In this document: positions 44,503-52,403 of the stretch, in pieces
Position numbering within the stretch: the stretch's first letter is position 1
Layout of the letters: the number at the start of each line of letters is the position of its first letter
NCBI RefSeq assembly: GCF_024436375.1
Contig: NZ_JAFMZM010000001.1
Location: forward strand, 310,001 to 374,000
Origin: Nocardioides astragali
GTDB lineage: Bacteria > Actinomycetota > Actinomycetes > Propionibacteriales > Nocardioidaceae
Length of the DNA: 64,000 nt
Direction of reading: 5' to 3'
Program-made: the position numbers and the translations under genes
Notes under the pieces: model-generated
The model's input: the letters and a program-made list of their open reading frames with translations, nothing else
Told to the model about the DNA's origin: nothing
Database searches by the model: none

Positions 44503-45440
44503 TGCCAGTCGTGTCGACCGAATCCAGCTCACAGCTCCCGCCTCTTGCAAGTGCGCTACAGCAGGCAGGGGAGCGCCCACCTACGCTGCCGCGGACCGGT
44601 GGCGGCACGAATCAAAGCCTCAAAAAGAATTGGGCGCAAAAGTTCAGCAATGCCTTAGCTACAACTGTGGCGAACGGCTTGCGTGTTTACTACCCAAAGG
44701 CATTGATTACGCCTGAGCCGGATGGGAGCAAACAGGAGTACACGGTCGGCGGAAAGGTTGACCGCAAGAAGACCGACGTCGCGGTGATTGATGACATGGC
44801 TGGCCTGATTGCCGGCGTCTCAATTAAGACCCTGACGTTTCGGGACACACATCAGGACCCGAAGACGAAAGAACGGTCGATCGGCCGCTACCAGCGCAAC
44901 GTAAAACGCAACGACATGGAACTTCGCGATGAGGCCGACACGCTTCATCGCCGGCAGCCGTTCGCCGTTCTAACTGCTCTAATGTTCTTGCCAGAGGACG
45001 GTTGTTGGGACGGCGTCAACGGGCACAGCAGCTTCGCCCACATTGTCTTCACTCTGCGGAAGCGCACGGGGCGCGACTCTCCCGAGGGCCGATTCGATTT
45101 GTTCGAGAATGTATACGTGGGGTTGATCGATTTCGACGGGAACGTGAGGTTCTTCGATGTGCGCGACGCCCCACCCAAAAACCAGCCACCCAACGAGAAA
45201 GACACAATCAGTTTCGATCAACTAATGGAGAGAATCGACCAGGCAGTGGAGATGCGCAACGCCGGAGTCAGCGCTGCGGAAAAGTACGCCACCCCCGACC
45301 TCAGGTGGGCGCCACCTGCCGACAGCCTTCCCGACGGCCTTGAGAACGAGAAGCCCCTAACCCTGGAGTATGTGATTGAGAGCGCTGGCGAGACCGAGGA
45401 CGACTTGAGGTTGTTTGGCGACCAGGGCGACGAAGGTTAA
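44502..45440 (+). CDS. Candidate restriction-type endonuclease (PD-(D/E)xK-like)
   Basis: A 312-residue protein of no family I can name with certainty. Residues about 80-110 (VGGKVDRKKTDVAVIDDMAGLIAGVSIKTLTFRD) read as D92 followed, one strand later, by S107-I-K109, the spacing of a PD-(D/E)xK active site with Ser at the acid position. A Lys/Asn/Asp-rich helix and FAVLTALMFLPEDG follow. Codon use is much less GC-rich than in its neighbours, the sign of recent acquisition. Its stop overlaps that of the convergent vsr gene by four bases, next to dcm, so it is probably the nuclease part of a restriction-modification system. Start ATG 44502 is preferred over the open frame to 44352. Confidence 0.6.
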   Translation: MPVVSTESSSQLPPLASALQQAGERPPTLPRTGGGTNQSLKKNWAQKFSNALATTVANGLRVYYPKALITPEPDGSKQEYTVGGKVDRKKTDVAVIDDMAGLIAGVSIKTLTFRDTHQDPKTKERSIGRYQRNVKRNDMELRDEADTLHRRQPFAVLTALMFLPEDGCWDGVNGHSSFAHIVFTLRKRTGRDSPEGRFDLFENVYVGLIDFDGNVRFFDVRDAPPKNQPPNEKDTISFDQLMERIDQAVEMRNAGVSAAEKYATPDLRWAPPADSLPDGLENEKPLTLEYVIESAGETEDDLRLFGDQGDEG

Positions 45441-45841
45441 CGAACGGCTGCCTCGACGCGCTTGGCTGCCTGTTCGGGATCCTCGTGCTCCCAGATGCGC
45501 ACAACCTCCCAACCGAGCTCCGCCAGTCGACGGTCGGTGTCGCGATCCCGAAGCACGTTGGCCTCAAGCTTCTCCGCCCACCAAGCACCATTGGATTTTG
45601 GCTCGGTACCGTGAGTCGGACACGCGTGCCAGTAGCACCCGTCAACGAACACGGCGACCCGCCGCTTGGTGAACAGGATGTCTGCGCGACGTCGGACGCC
45701 TTTGATCGGCAGAGCCGCGTCGACTCGATACCGGAGGCCGCGAGCGTGGAGGAGTCTGCGCAGCGCCAGTTCGGGTTTCGTCCCGACTCGCTTCTGGCGC
45801 TGCATTCGCCGGAGATACTCGGGGCTGCTGGCCTTCGGCAT
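45437..45841 (-). CDS. vsr: Very short patch repair endonuclease Vsr
   Basis: Vsr nicks 5' of the T in T:G mismatches that arise when 5-methylcytosine deaminates at sites of a C5 methyltransferase. The 134-residue protein has the family core RRADILFTKRRVAVFVDGCYWHACPTHGT with catalytic D54, W71 and H72 and zinc-site Cys/His residues (C69, C74, H77), plus the N-terminal SPEYLRRMQRQKRVGTKPELALRRLLH. Its gene neighbours dcm and the nuclease candidate. Vsr genes are nearly always linked to a cytosine methyltransferase, as here. Confidence 0.96.
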   Translation of the reverse strand: MPKASSPEYLRRMQRQKRVGTKPELALRRLLHARGLRYRVDAALPIKGVRRRADILFTKRRVAVFVDGCYWHACPTHGTEPKSNGAWWAEKLEANVLRDRDTDRRLAELGWEVVRIWEHEDPEQAAKRVEAAVR

Positions 45842-45857
45842 GCCTCGAACTTAGCCT

Positions 45858-47015
45858 TCAGGCAGTAGCTGCGACGTGCTCAGAGACGTCTGCCCGGAAC
45901 TGGGGGTCGAAGCGAAGCGTGGAGCGTTCCATCCGGCTCTTGAAGCCTGCGGCGGCCCGGTGGCTGAGCGGCTTGCCCTCGGAGACGTCGACCGTCTCGA
46001 GCAGGTGCTTGTATGGGGCCTGCTCGGGCCACATGGAGACCGGCGACTCGAAGACCTCACCGTTGCCACCCCACGCGGCGAGGGGCCACTTGCCACCAGG
46101 CACACGCACACCGTCCATGGCGTCGTGGTCACTGGGGGAGACCAGCCGGCGACCGAGCCACTCACTGATCCCGACGGTCACGGCGTTGCCGACCAGCTTC
46201 CAGCGGGGCCCGTTGGTCCGGCCGAGGTCGGCTGCCTGAGTCCAACCACGAGCGAAGCCCTGGAGCTCCTCGGCCTCCTCAATGCGTGGCATGACCAGCT
46301 TGTGCCCCTCGGGGCCGTCGGGCACCCAGATGGCGGGCGGGCTGGGGATGCCGACGGTGCTGCCGCCCTTGAGAGTGGGTACCGCATCGTGCGCCCAGCC
46401 GAGACCGCGAAGACCCTCGGTCCAGTAGAAGCCGTAGGACGATCCCTTGTAGAAATCCGGACCCGGCTCACCGGCGTCGTCCACCAAGAGGACGTCGGCA
46501 GGATTCTCCGTCTGGCTGGCGACCATGATCACCCGCTGCCGGCGCTGGGCAACTCCGACGCTACGGCTGTCTACAAGGCGGTATGCCCACCGGTAACCGC
46601 GCTCCTCAAGGGAGTCAACCAGGTAGCGCATGGCCTTCCCGCCGTCGAGCACGAGCATGTTCCGGACGTTTTCGAAGACTAGCCATGTCGGCTGTGCGCT
46701 TTCCAGCAGTCGGAAGACGTGGGTGACCAAGCCGCTCGCCTTGCCACCGATTCCAGCGGTGCGGCCGGCCTGCGAGAGGTCGGTGCACGGGAAGCCGGCG
46801 GTCATCACGTCGACCTTGGGGGAGGATTTCAGGACTGCGACGTCGCCCTGCAGGTCGGCGTGGGGAAAACGGTCGGCGAGCACCTGCTGAGAAGGGGTCC
46901 AGTTGTCGACCAGCAACACGGCGTCGGAGGCGCCAGAGCGGCGGAGGCCCTCTTCCACCCCGCCGATGCCAGCGAACAGGCCTACGCCGGTCATCCGTGT
47001 GGTCATAGGCATCAT
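45858..47015 (-). CDS. DNA (cytosine-5-)-methyltransferase
   Basis: A 385-residue C5-type DNA methylase. Motif I is VGLFAGIGGVEEGL, motif IV with catalytic C77 is GFPCTDLSQAGR, motif VI is FENVRN (about 115-119), motif VIII is QRRQRV and motif X is GNAVTVGISEWLG. The region between VIII and X, the target-recognition part, is about 110 residues. The C-terminal 90 residues beyond motif X are extra and Pro/Trp-rich. Recognition sequence cannot be read. The frame opens MMPMTTRMTGVG; ATG at residue 8 is an alternative start. It is divergent from the GHKL ATPase gene with 216 bases between, holding a LexA box. Confidence 0.95.
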   Translation of the reverse strand: MMPMTTRMTGVGLFAGIGGVEEGLRRSGASDAVLLVDNWTPSQQVLADRFPHADLQGDVAVLKSSPKVDVMTAGFPCTDLSQAGRTAGIGGKASGLVTHVFRLLESAQPTWLVFENVRNMLVLDGGKAMRYLVDSLEERGYRWAYRLVDSRSVGVAQRRQRVIMVASQTENPADVLLVDDAGEPGPDFYKGSSYGFYWTEGLRGLGWAHDAVPTLKGGSTVGIPSPPAIWVPDGPEGHKLVMPRIEEAEELQGFARGWTQAADLGRTNGPRWKLVGNAVTVGISEWLGRRLVSPSDHDAMDGVRVPGGKWPLAAWGGNGEVFESPVSMWPEQAPYKHLLETVDVSEGKPLSHRAAAGFKSRMERSTLRFDPQFRADVSEHVAATA

Positions 47016-47052
47016 TATGCGGACTACATGAGTGTAACTCCAGTCCGAATCG

Positions 47053-47068
47053 TCGAAAACTTGTTCGA
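47053..47068. promoter_or_regulatory. LexA-box-like site in the dcm-GHKL promoter region
   Basis: TCGAAAACTTGTTCGA matches TCGAAC-N4-GTTCGA at 11 of 12 conserved positions, as good as the box at lexA itself. It is 38 bases before the dcm start on the minus strand and 164 bases before the GHKL gene. Confidence 0.55.
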
Positions 47069-47231
47069 AGTTCTCTGGTGAGCCCTCTAGTCAGAGCTAT
47101 CTGGGTCCGGGTATCTTCTCTGCACTGCAACTTCTGGCAACGGAGCACGATTTCGGTCCTCCTCTCGCGCCGGCACGCGCAGTGAACCCGACACCGGCTC
47201 ACTCCGAGCCGCCTTCGAGAGAGAACTCAAC

Positions 47232-49187
47232 ATGTTTCATGTAGACAACGCCGACTTCATTGCGGACAAATTGGCAGCCGAGCTGCTGCCCAACCAGGAG
47301 TACCGCGAGGCAGCCAAGAACAGCGCCGAGGCCATCGCCCGGCGCGTCGCCTCCCGCGGCGGCCCCAAAGGCCGCGTCGAGTATGACGTCGACTGGGCCA
47401 TGCTCAGCGAGACCGAACCCCCGGCCTGGTACCTCTCCTGTGCCGACAATGGCGACGGCATGACGCGCCATGAGCTGGGCGTCTACACGACGACCCTGGC
47501 CGTTCGGGGCGCTAACCAGAACCAGTCGCTTACCGGCAACCAGGGGATGGGCCTCAAGATCAGCGGCCCGACTCGCCACAAGGAGGGCCTCCTCATCCGC
47601 TCGCTCAAGGCGGGGGAAGCCAGCATGGTGCAGGTTGGCTGGAACAAGCAGACCAAGCAGTACGGCCTCATCCCGCTCGGCGACGGCGGCGAGGAGATCG
47701 TCTCCGTGCCTACGGAGTTCTTCCCGGACTTCATCATCGAGGCGGGGTCGGGGACCGTGGTCACCTTCCTCGGCAACTCCTCGGGCGAGAACACCTTCGT
47801 GCCTGCGGGCAGCCCGCGCGGCTGGCTCTTCAAGTATCTCAACCAGCGCTTCTACCGCTTCGAAGACGAAGGCATCGAGATGCTCGTACGCGTTCCAACC
47901 GGTGACGTCGAGGACTGGCCGATCAGCCGCGAGGAGGCTGTCGAGCGCACGAAGGGCAAGGGTCGGTCGTTCAACCTCTCGCGGGTCAACGGCACGGCCG
48001 CGGTGTGGGACGACGCCAGCAAGAAACTCGGCGACCACTACTCCGGGACCGTGACTGTGGCGGGCGACCCCGCCGTCGGGCACCCCGCTGCCAACGTTCA
48101 CTGGTGGGTCCTGCCGACCGGCCCCGGCTCAGACGTGTCCACCCGCACCTTCAGCGGTGGCTCGATCGGCATCCTGTACCAAAACGAGGTCCATGACTGG
48201 CGTACGAGCAGCATGGCCAACGCGTACTTCGCCCGCTTCGGGGTGCTGCTCGGCAAGAACCGCGTGGGCTTCGTCGTCGAGCCCCTGGGCGACACCGTCA
48301 CCTCCGACTTCGCCCGCGCCCACGTGCTCGTCGGCGGCAAGCCCGTGTTCGAGCACGAGGCCTGGGTCTTCTGGGCCGAGCAGTTCCGCTCCACCATGCC
48401 CCAGGAGATCAGGGACGTCATGGCTGACGAGCAGGAGCGCATGCAAATCGAGGACCCCGACCGCAACAAGCGGATCAAGGAGCGCCTCAAAGACGTCATG
48501 TCCCTACTGCGGCCCGTCCGTGCTCGTCGTCGCGCGGACGGCAGCGTCAAGGCCTCCGGCCCCACTGTCAGCGGTGGCACCAGCGGCACCAAGTCCAATG
48601 GGACCTCGACGTCCTCGTCGTCCAGTTCCATCACCCGCAAGAGCAGCGGCGCTAGGGGTATCGGCTCGCTGCTGAGCCAGCTCAGCGACGCCGGCGAGTC
48701 GGCCGACCTCGTCTACTCCTCCTTGGAGCTGGAGCCGATCTGGCGCACCGAGGAAGAGGCATCAAGCTACGCCCTCGTCGGCGGAGACCTCCGGGGCCTG
48801 CACGACCGTGCTGCCGCTCTGGTCGGAGAAGACGGCGCCACCGCGCCGCTTCTCGTGCTCAATAAGCAGTTCCGCGGATATACGGCAATCGTCGAGGCCG
48901 TCAACGAGTGGGCGAATCCCGAGGGTGACGAGACCAAGGCCGAAGTAATCGAAACCCAGACCCAGGAGTGGATCACCCAGAAGATGCTCGAGGCAGTTTC
49001 GGGGCTCCGCCAGCTCGAAAACGGGTCGAGCTGGACCGCTCAGACCTTCAACGAGGGTCTGAGCCCGGTCGCGTTGACAAGTGCCTTCATGGCGGACCGT
49101 TACCACACGCTGCGTGAGGTGAAGCGTCACGTGGGCAGCCTTCGGCAGACGATTCCCGCGTCCACAGAGACTGCTGACGCAAGCTGA
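47232..49187 (+). CDS. MORC/MutL-type GHKL ATPase of a restriction-linked module
   Basis: A 651-residue ATP-binding protein. The GHKL fold is clear: helix-1 N-box EAAKNSAEAIARR with N30, motif G1 CADNGDGM with D72, and G2 GNQGMGLKIS with residues 102-110, which hold the ATP lid. A region to about residue 420 follows like the S5-like domain of MutL/MORC proteins. Then comes a Ser-rich linker (about 440-470) and a C-terminal domain of unknown fold. GHKL ATPases of this type sit beside cytosine methylases and Vsr in many bacterial restriction-like loci (Iyer and colleagues linked them to MORC). Function in those systems is not established. The gene has a weak ribosome site. Confidence 0.85.
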   Translation: MFHVDNADFIADKLAAELLPNQEYREAAKNSAEAIARRVASRGGPKGRVEYDVDWAMLSETEPPAWYLSCADNGDGMTRHELGVYTTTLAVRGANQNQSLTGNQGMGLKISGPTRHKEGLLIRSLKAGEASMVQVGWNKQTKQYGLIPLGDGGEEIVSVPTEFFPDFIIEAGSGTVVTFLGNSSGENTFVPAGSPRGWLFKYLNQRFYRFEDEGIEMLVRVPTGDVEDWPISREEAVERTKGKGRSFNLSRVNGTAAVWDDASKKLGDHYSGTVTVAGDPAVGHPAANVHWWVLPTGPGSDVSTRTFSGGSIGILYQNEVHDWRTSSMANAYFARFGVLLGKNRVGFVVEPLGDTVTSDFARAHVLVGGKPVFEHEAWVFWAEQFRSTMPQEIRDVMADEQERMQIEDPDRNKRIKERLKDVMSLLRPVRARRRADGSVKASGPTVSGGTSGTKSNGTSTSSSSSSITRKSSGARGIGSLLSQLSDAGESADLVYSSLELEPIWRTEEEASSYALVGGDLRGLHDRAAALVGEDGATAPLLVLNKQFRGYTAIVEAVNEWANPEGDETKAEVIETQTQEWITQKMLEAVSGLRQLENGSSWTAQTFNEGLSPVALTSAFMADRYHTLREVKRHVGSLRQTIPASTETADAS

Positions 49188-49202
49188 CGCCCCGTCTTCC
49201 CG

Positions 49203-49223
49203 GGCGGCCACGTGGTGGCCGCC
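49203..49223 (+). terminator. Hairpin after the GHKL gene
   Basis: GGCGGCCAC (49203-49211) and GTGGCCGCC (49215-49223) form a perfect 9-bp stem with a three-base loop, 15 bases past the stop and five before the next ORF's ATG. It may end the GHKL message or limit the start at 49228. Confidence 0.55.
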
Positions 49224-49227
49224 GCCG

Positions 49228-49641
49228 ATGCTTCTCGTGGCTAAGGCGACGCCGGGGCAGTCCCCGGCCACAACGACCGTCAAGGTGTTTGTCTGTCCCG
49301 GCCGTATCACCGTGCCCCCGGCACGGCTCGACCTGGACGGCGACGTACTGCGGCAGGAGTTGTGGGAGGCCAGCTCCGCTGGCTCACGCTCGAGGGGCAA
49401 AAACGTTGCCGAACGCGCGCGTGCCCTTGAGATCCTCCTCGACGCGGTCGCTGCACATGCAAGCTCGAACCAAGCGTGGCTGCAGGACCGCCGATTCGAG
49501 GGCCTGCTGACACCGAACGGCAAGCGCCGCGCCAAGATGGCGCGTGAGCTGCACGCGTTGTTGCCGAGCGGCTCCGACACGTGGCGGCCGCTACGCGAGG
49601 CGTTGGAGAAGCTGAGGGTCGCGTCCGAGGACGACAGCTAG
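49228..49641 (+). CDS. Hypothetical protein in the restriction island
   Basis: A 137-residue soluble protein with no recognised domain. After a coil-like start it contains helical RGKNVAERARALEILLDAVAAHASSNQAWLQDRRFEGLL and a final RRAKMARELHALLPSGSDTWRPLREALEKL. It follows the GHKL gene on the same strand, but a hairpin sits just before its ATG, so the true start may be further in. Real codon bias supports coding. It may be the last gene of the module or a fragment of the following helicase locus. Confidence 0.5.
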   Translation: MLLVAKATPGQSPATTTVKVFVCPGRITVPPARLDLDGDVLRQELWEASSAGSRSRGKNVAERARALEILLDAVAAHASSNQAWLQDRRFEGLLTPNGKRRAKMARELHALLPSGSDTWRPLREALEKLRVASEDDS

Positions 49642-49673
49642 GTCCCGCGGTCCAGCTGTTGCAGAGTTGATGC

Positions 49674-50513
49674 GTGGGACCTAAGCACCGTCCCGCCTTC
49701 GTCGCCACCTTCCACGCCTTCGGCCAGCAGTGGGGCCCAGCCGAAGGGGATCGCACGGACAGTGAGTTCTGGGAAGAGCGGTTGCCTGCCGAGATGGCCG
49801 AGCTCGCCGGTGGGTTGCCGGACAAGCAGAAGTACGACGCTGTCATCGTCGACGAGGCGCAGGACTTCGCCGACTCATGGTGGACCCCGGTGCTGCGATC
49901 GCTGCGGGACGAGGAGAAGGGCGGGCTGTTCGTCTACTCCGACGAGAACCAGCGCATCTTCGCCCGCTTCGGGCGGCCGCCCGTGGCACTGGTCCCGCTG
50001 GTGCTGAACCACAACATGCGCAACACCCGCCAGATCCACGAGTCGTTCGGGCCGCTGGCGCCGAGCCGGATGTACTCACGTAGAGGTGTCGGACCTGCCG
50101 TGCGGTTCGTCTCCTCGCCGCCGGAGGATGCGCTCGAAGCGGCTGATGACGCGGTAGACGCGCTTCTGGAGGAGGGCTGGGAGCCACGCAACGTCGCGCT
50201 GCTGACGACCGGTCACCGCCACCCCGTTCAGGTCGAGCGCACCGACTTCCACGATCAGGAGGGCTACTGGCGCACCTACTGGGACGACGACGTCTTCTAC
50301 GGCCACGTGCTGGGGTGCAAGGGCCTCGAGCGCCGGGCGGTCGTGCTGTGCCTCAACGAGGACGGGTCACGCGACCGCGCACGCGAGCGGCTCTACGTCG
50401 GGATGTCCCGCGCTACCGACGAGCTCGTGGTGGTCGGGGACCGAGACCGTACGGCGCGTGGCCGGCGGGGATGTGGCGAGGCGGCTCGGGCTCGGCTGAA
50501 GGCTTGCCTCTAG
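49674..50513 (+). pseudogene. NERD/UvrD-like helicase, N-terminal half missing
   Basis: The 279 residues match the C-terminal half of nuclease-related (NERD) plus UvrD/DEAD-type helicases. VDEAQDFADSWW is Walker B. NMRNTRQIHESFGPLAP, FYGHVLGCKGLERRAVVL and ARERLYVGMSRATDELVV are motifs III to VI. Walker A and everything before it (normally a NERD nuclease domain and the first ATPase half) are missing: upstream is only 32 bases to the unknown ORF. So this gene was cut when the island formed. The GTG used as start is arbitrary; expression is doubtful. Its stop and that of the convergent EEP gene share a CTAG. Confidence 0.8.
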
Positions 50514-51178
50514 AGAGCGACCTCGACCACGTAGGCGTCGTGGTCGGACAGGCGCTTGCCTTCATGGGTCACGTCAATCCGTGACGCCACGGCCCGGAGA
50601 CCAGCTGGCACGGCCACGTGGTCGATGGTCAGCAGGCCGTCGATCGCGTGCGGCAGGTCAGCAGTAGCCGATCGAAGGCCGAGTGCGTCGAGAGCCCCGA
50701 CCACGGCGCCACGCCCTCCTTGCGAGCCGACGTACTCCTTGCCGGTCAGGGCGTGGTTCCAGTCGCCACCCCACACCAAGGAGTCGGCAGCGCGAAGGCG
50801 TACGAGCAGGTCGTCGACTGTGTTGCGGGTCTTGTCGGCGTGACTCTCCCCGGTCCAGGGAGGCAGGGATCGGCACCCCTTCCACGGCAGGATCGAGCTG
50901 ACGTACGTCGTCGAACCGACGCGCACCTGAGCGCTCGCCGGGTGCGGGTCGGGGCTCGAGGTCATCAACAGCCGGCTGGCGATCCCTGCCCAACGCCGGC
51001 GCGGTGCCATCAGTGACTGCGACAGATGCACCGAGTAGCCGGGGAGGCATGTGCGCTCGTTGACCTCGGTCAAGAGCCAGAGGTCGCAGTCGGCCTCCAG
51101 TATCAGATCACGGTGCTGCTCGGACCAACGTCCAGCGAGGTTCCACGTCCCTATGCGCACGAGGCGAGCATGACGCAT
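50510..51178 (-). CDS. Endonuclease/exonuclease/phosphatase (EEP) family protein
   Basis: The 222-residue protein has the EEP metal-dependent hydrolase motifs: GTWNLAGRW (Asn), LTEVN (catalytic Glu), GGDWNH, IDHVAVP and the C-terminal LSDHDAYVVEV (Asp-His). Members include exonuclease III, DNase I and sphingomyelinases; no signal peptide is seen, so a cytosolic nuclease or phosphatase is likely. It is convergent with the truncated helicase and marks the right border of the island. The substrate is open. Confidence 0.85.
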   Translation of the reverse strand: MRHARLVRIGTWNLAGRWSEQHRDLILEADCDLWLLTEVNERTCLPGYSVHLSQSLMAPRRRWAGIASRLLMTSSPDPHPASAQVRVGSTTYVSSILPWKGCRSLPPWTGESHADKTRNTVDDLLVRLRAADSLVWGGDWNHALTGKEYVGSQGGRGAVVGALDALGLRSATADLPHAIDGLLTIDHVAVPAGLRAVASRIDVTHEGKRLSDHDAYVVEVAL

Positions 51179-51215
51179 TTACCTGCGCGCGAAAGCGGCT
51201 CGTTCCTAGAACCCA

Positions 51216-51300
51216 CGCCCGGTGGGTCTCGTACGCCGTCCCGAACCGCTCGCGCAGCCACCGTTCCTCGCGCACCACCACTGGTGCAGCAGCGCCGCGC
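51216..51300 (-). pseudogene. Fragment of an ICMT-family methyltransferase gene
   Basis: About 85 bases whose minus-strand translation, VVREERWLRERFGTAYETHRAW, closely matches the C-terminus of the intact gene at 52404 (VLREERWLRERFGTAYDTYRAR). DNA identity extends over the whole fragment (for example CGTTCCTCGCGCA on both). Nothing upstream continues it. It is the relic of a duplication or of a second gene deleted when the adjacent island arrived. Confidence 0.75.
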
Positions 51301-51340
51301 CGGCCAGGGCTCCCGAGAGCCCAGTGACCGACAGACTTTC

Positions 51341-51934
51341 TCAGCGAGACTCGAACCAAGGGCGGTGCAGGTCGTAGAACTGCGCGTCCGCCATGGCGTA
51401 CTCGAGGTCGGACCTCACCTCGGGCGGCGGCTCGAGCTGCTCCCCGTGCCGCGCCGCTTCCTCGCTGGTGAACGCGACGGTCTCGGTGAAGGTGCCGTCC
51501 GGCTCGATGGCGAGGGTGCCGCCGATGATCTCGGGTCGCATCTGGTGCAGCGACTCGGTGTCGGCGGACATCATCGACCTGAGTCGGTCGACGTCGTCGA
51601 CCCGGCCCCGGATGACCTGGACGAAGCCCGCGCTGTCGGACCCGCCGTCCAACAGGAGGGTGACGTCCTCGCAGTCATGGAACTCGACAGGCCCGTCGAA
51701 GAGCTCCATCATGCGGGCGGCCCACGCGTCCTGCTCGGGTCTGCCGGAGTTGGACATCGCGGACTCCCGCGACTCGAATCGGACGACGCCCACGAACATG
51801 TCGTCGTCGGTGAACCCGTAGGTCCCTCCGAGCCAGCCCGGTGCTCCGGAGCTGAGCTCGTTGCGCCACGTGTCCAGGTGCTCGTGGAGCTCCTGCTGGC
51901 GCGTGCACTTGCCTTGGATGATCTGGATGAACAC
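51341..51934 (-). CDS. Hypothetical protein, two dimeric alpha-beta-barrel-like halves
   Basis: A 197-residue protein with two similar halves: FIQIIQGKCTRQQELHEHLDTW with GFTDDDMFVGVVRFESRESA, and FVQVIRGRVDDVDRLRSMM with AIEPDGTFTETVAFTSEEAA. This I-Q-x-I-x-G-K/R ... strand-helix layout is like antibiotic-biosynthesis-monooxygenase (ABM)-type ferredoxin-like folds fused in tandem. No catalytic residues are recognised. Start GTG 51934 has GAGGAGGA six bases upstream, an excellent site. It stands alone on the minus strand. Confidence 0.7.
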   Translation of the reverse strand: MFIQIIQGKCTRQQELHEHLDTWRNELSSGAPGWLGGTYGFTDDDMFVGVVRFESRESAMSNSGRPEQDAWAARMMELFDGPVEFHDCEDVTLLLDGGSDSAGFVQVIRGRVDDVDRLRSMMSADTESLHQMRPEIIGGTLAIEPDGTFTETVAFTSEEAARHGEQLEPPPEVRSDLEYAMADAQFYDLHRPWFESR

Positions 51935-52068
51935 GCTGCTCCTCCTCGGTGGGGTCACCCACCTCTCGGGATCGGGGGGTGGGAGGGCAGTCCTTGAATG
52001 TACGCCCGTGAGGGGGGCGGTGACAGGGGCGTCAGGTGGGTCTAGACCGCTCGGCTTGGCCTTCGTCG

Positions 52069-52235
52069 TCAGGCGCCCAGGGCGCCAAGCCCGTAGTAGA
52101 CGGCGAAGGCCGGCCAGACGATTGCCAGAAGCCGTCCGCCTGCATCCAGAAGTACACCCACGCGCCGAACATGCCGATGCCGTAGATGGCGTTGCCCGCC
52201 TGGCCCGAGGCGGTGCTGCTCGTCCGCTCACCCAT
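52069..52235 (-). pseudogene. Small membrane protein, probable frameshift
   Basis: The frame from ATG 52235 starts MGERTSSTASGQAGNAIYGIGMFGAWVYFWMQADGFW, a small two-segment membrane protein layout often seen in actinobacteria. It then turns into polar SSGRPSPSTTG. One base over, the same DNA gives IVWPAFAVYYGLGALGA and a TGA at 52069-52071, which restores the expected second membrane helix. So a one- or two-base indel lies near 52130. GAGG precedes the ATG. Could be a sequencing error; without the shift the frame runs to 52032. Confidence 0.5.
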
Positions 52236-52403
52236 CGTGACCTCCCTCGTCAACGACGCTAGTGCGACGCGCGAGCGGCTCATAGGGCCGTTGGACCCGA
52301 CTCCACAGTGAGCAAGACCCGCGGTGAGGTCGAGCTCGGCGGTCGTGCGCTCAAGCTGCTCGAGACCTTCTGGACGGCTGACGGCACCGGGAACCGCCGG
52401 CGG

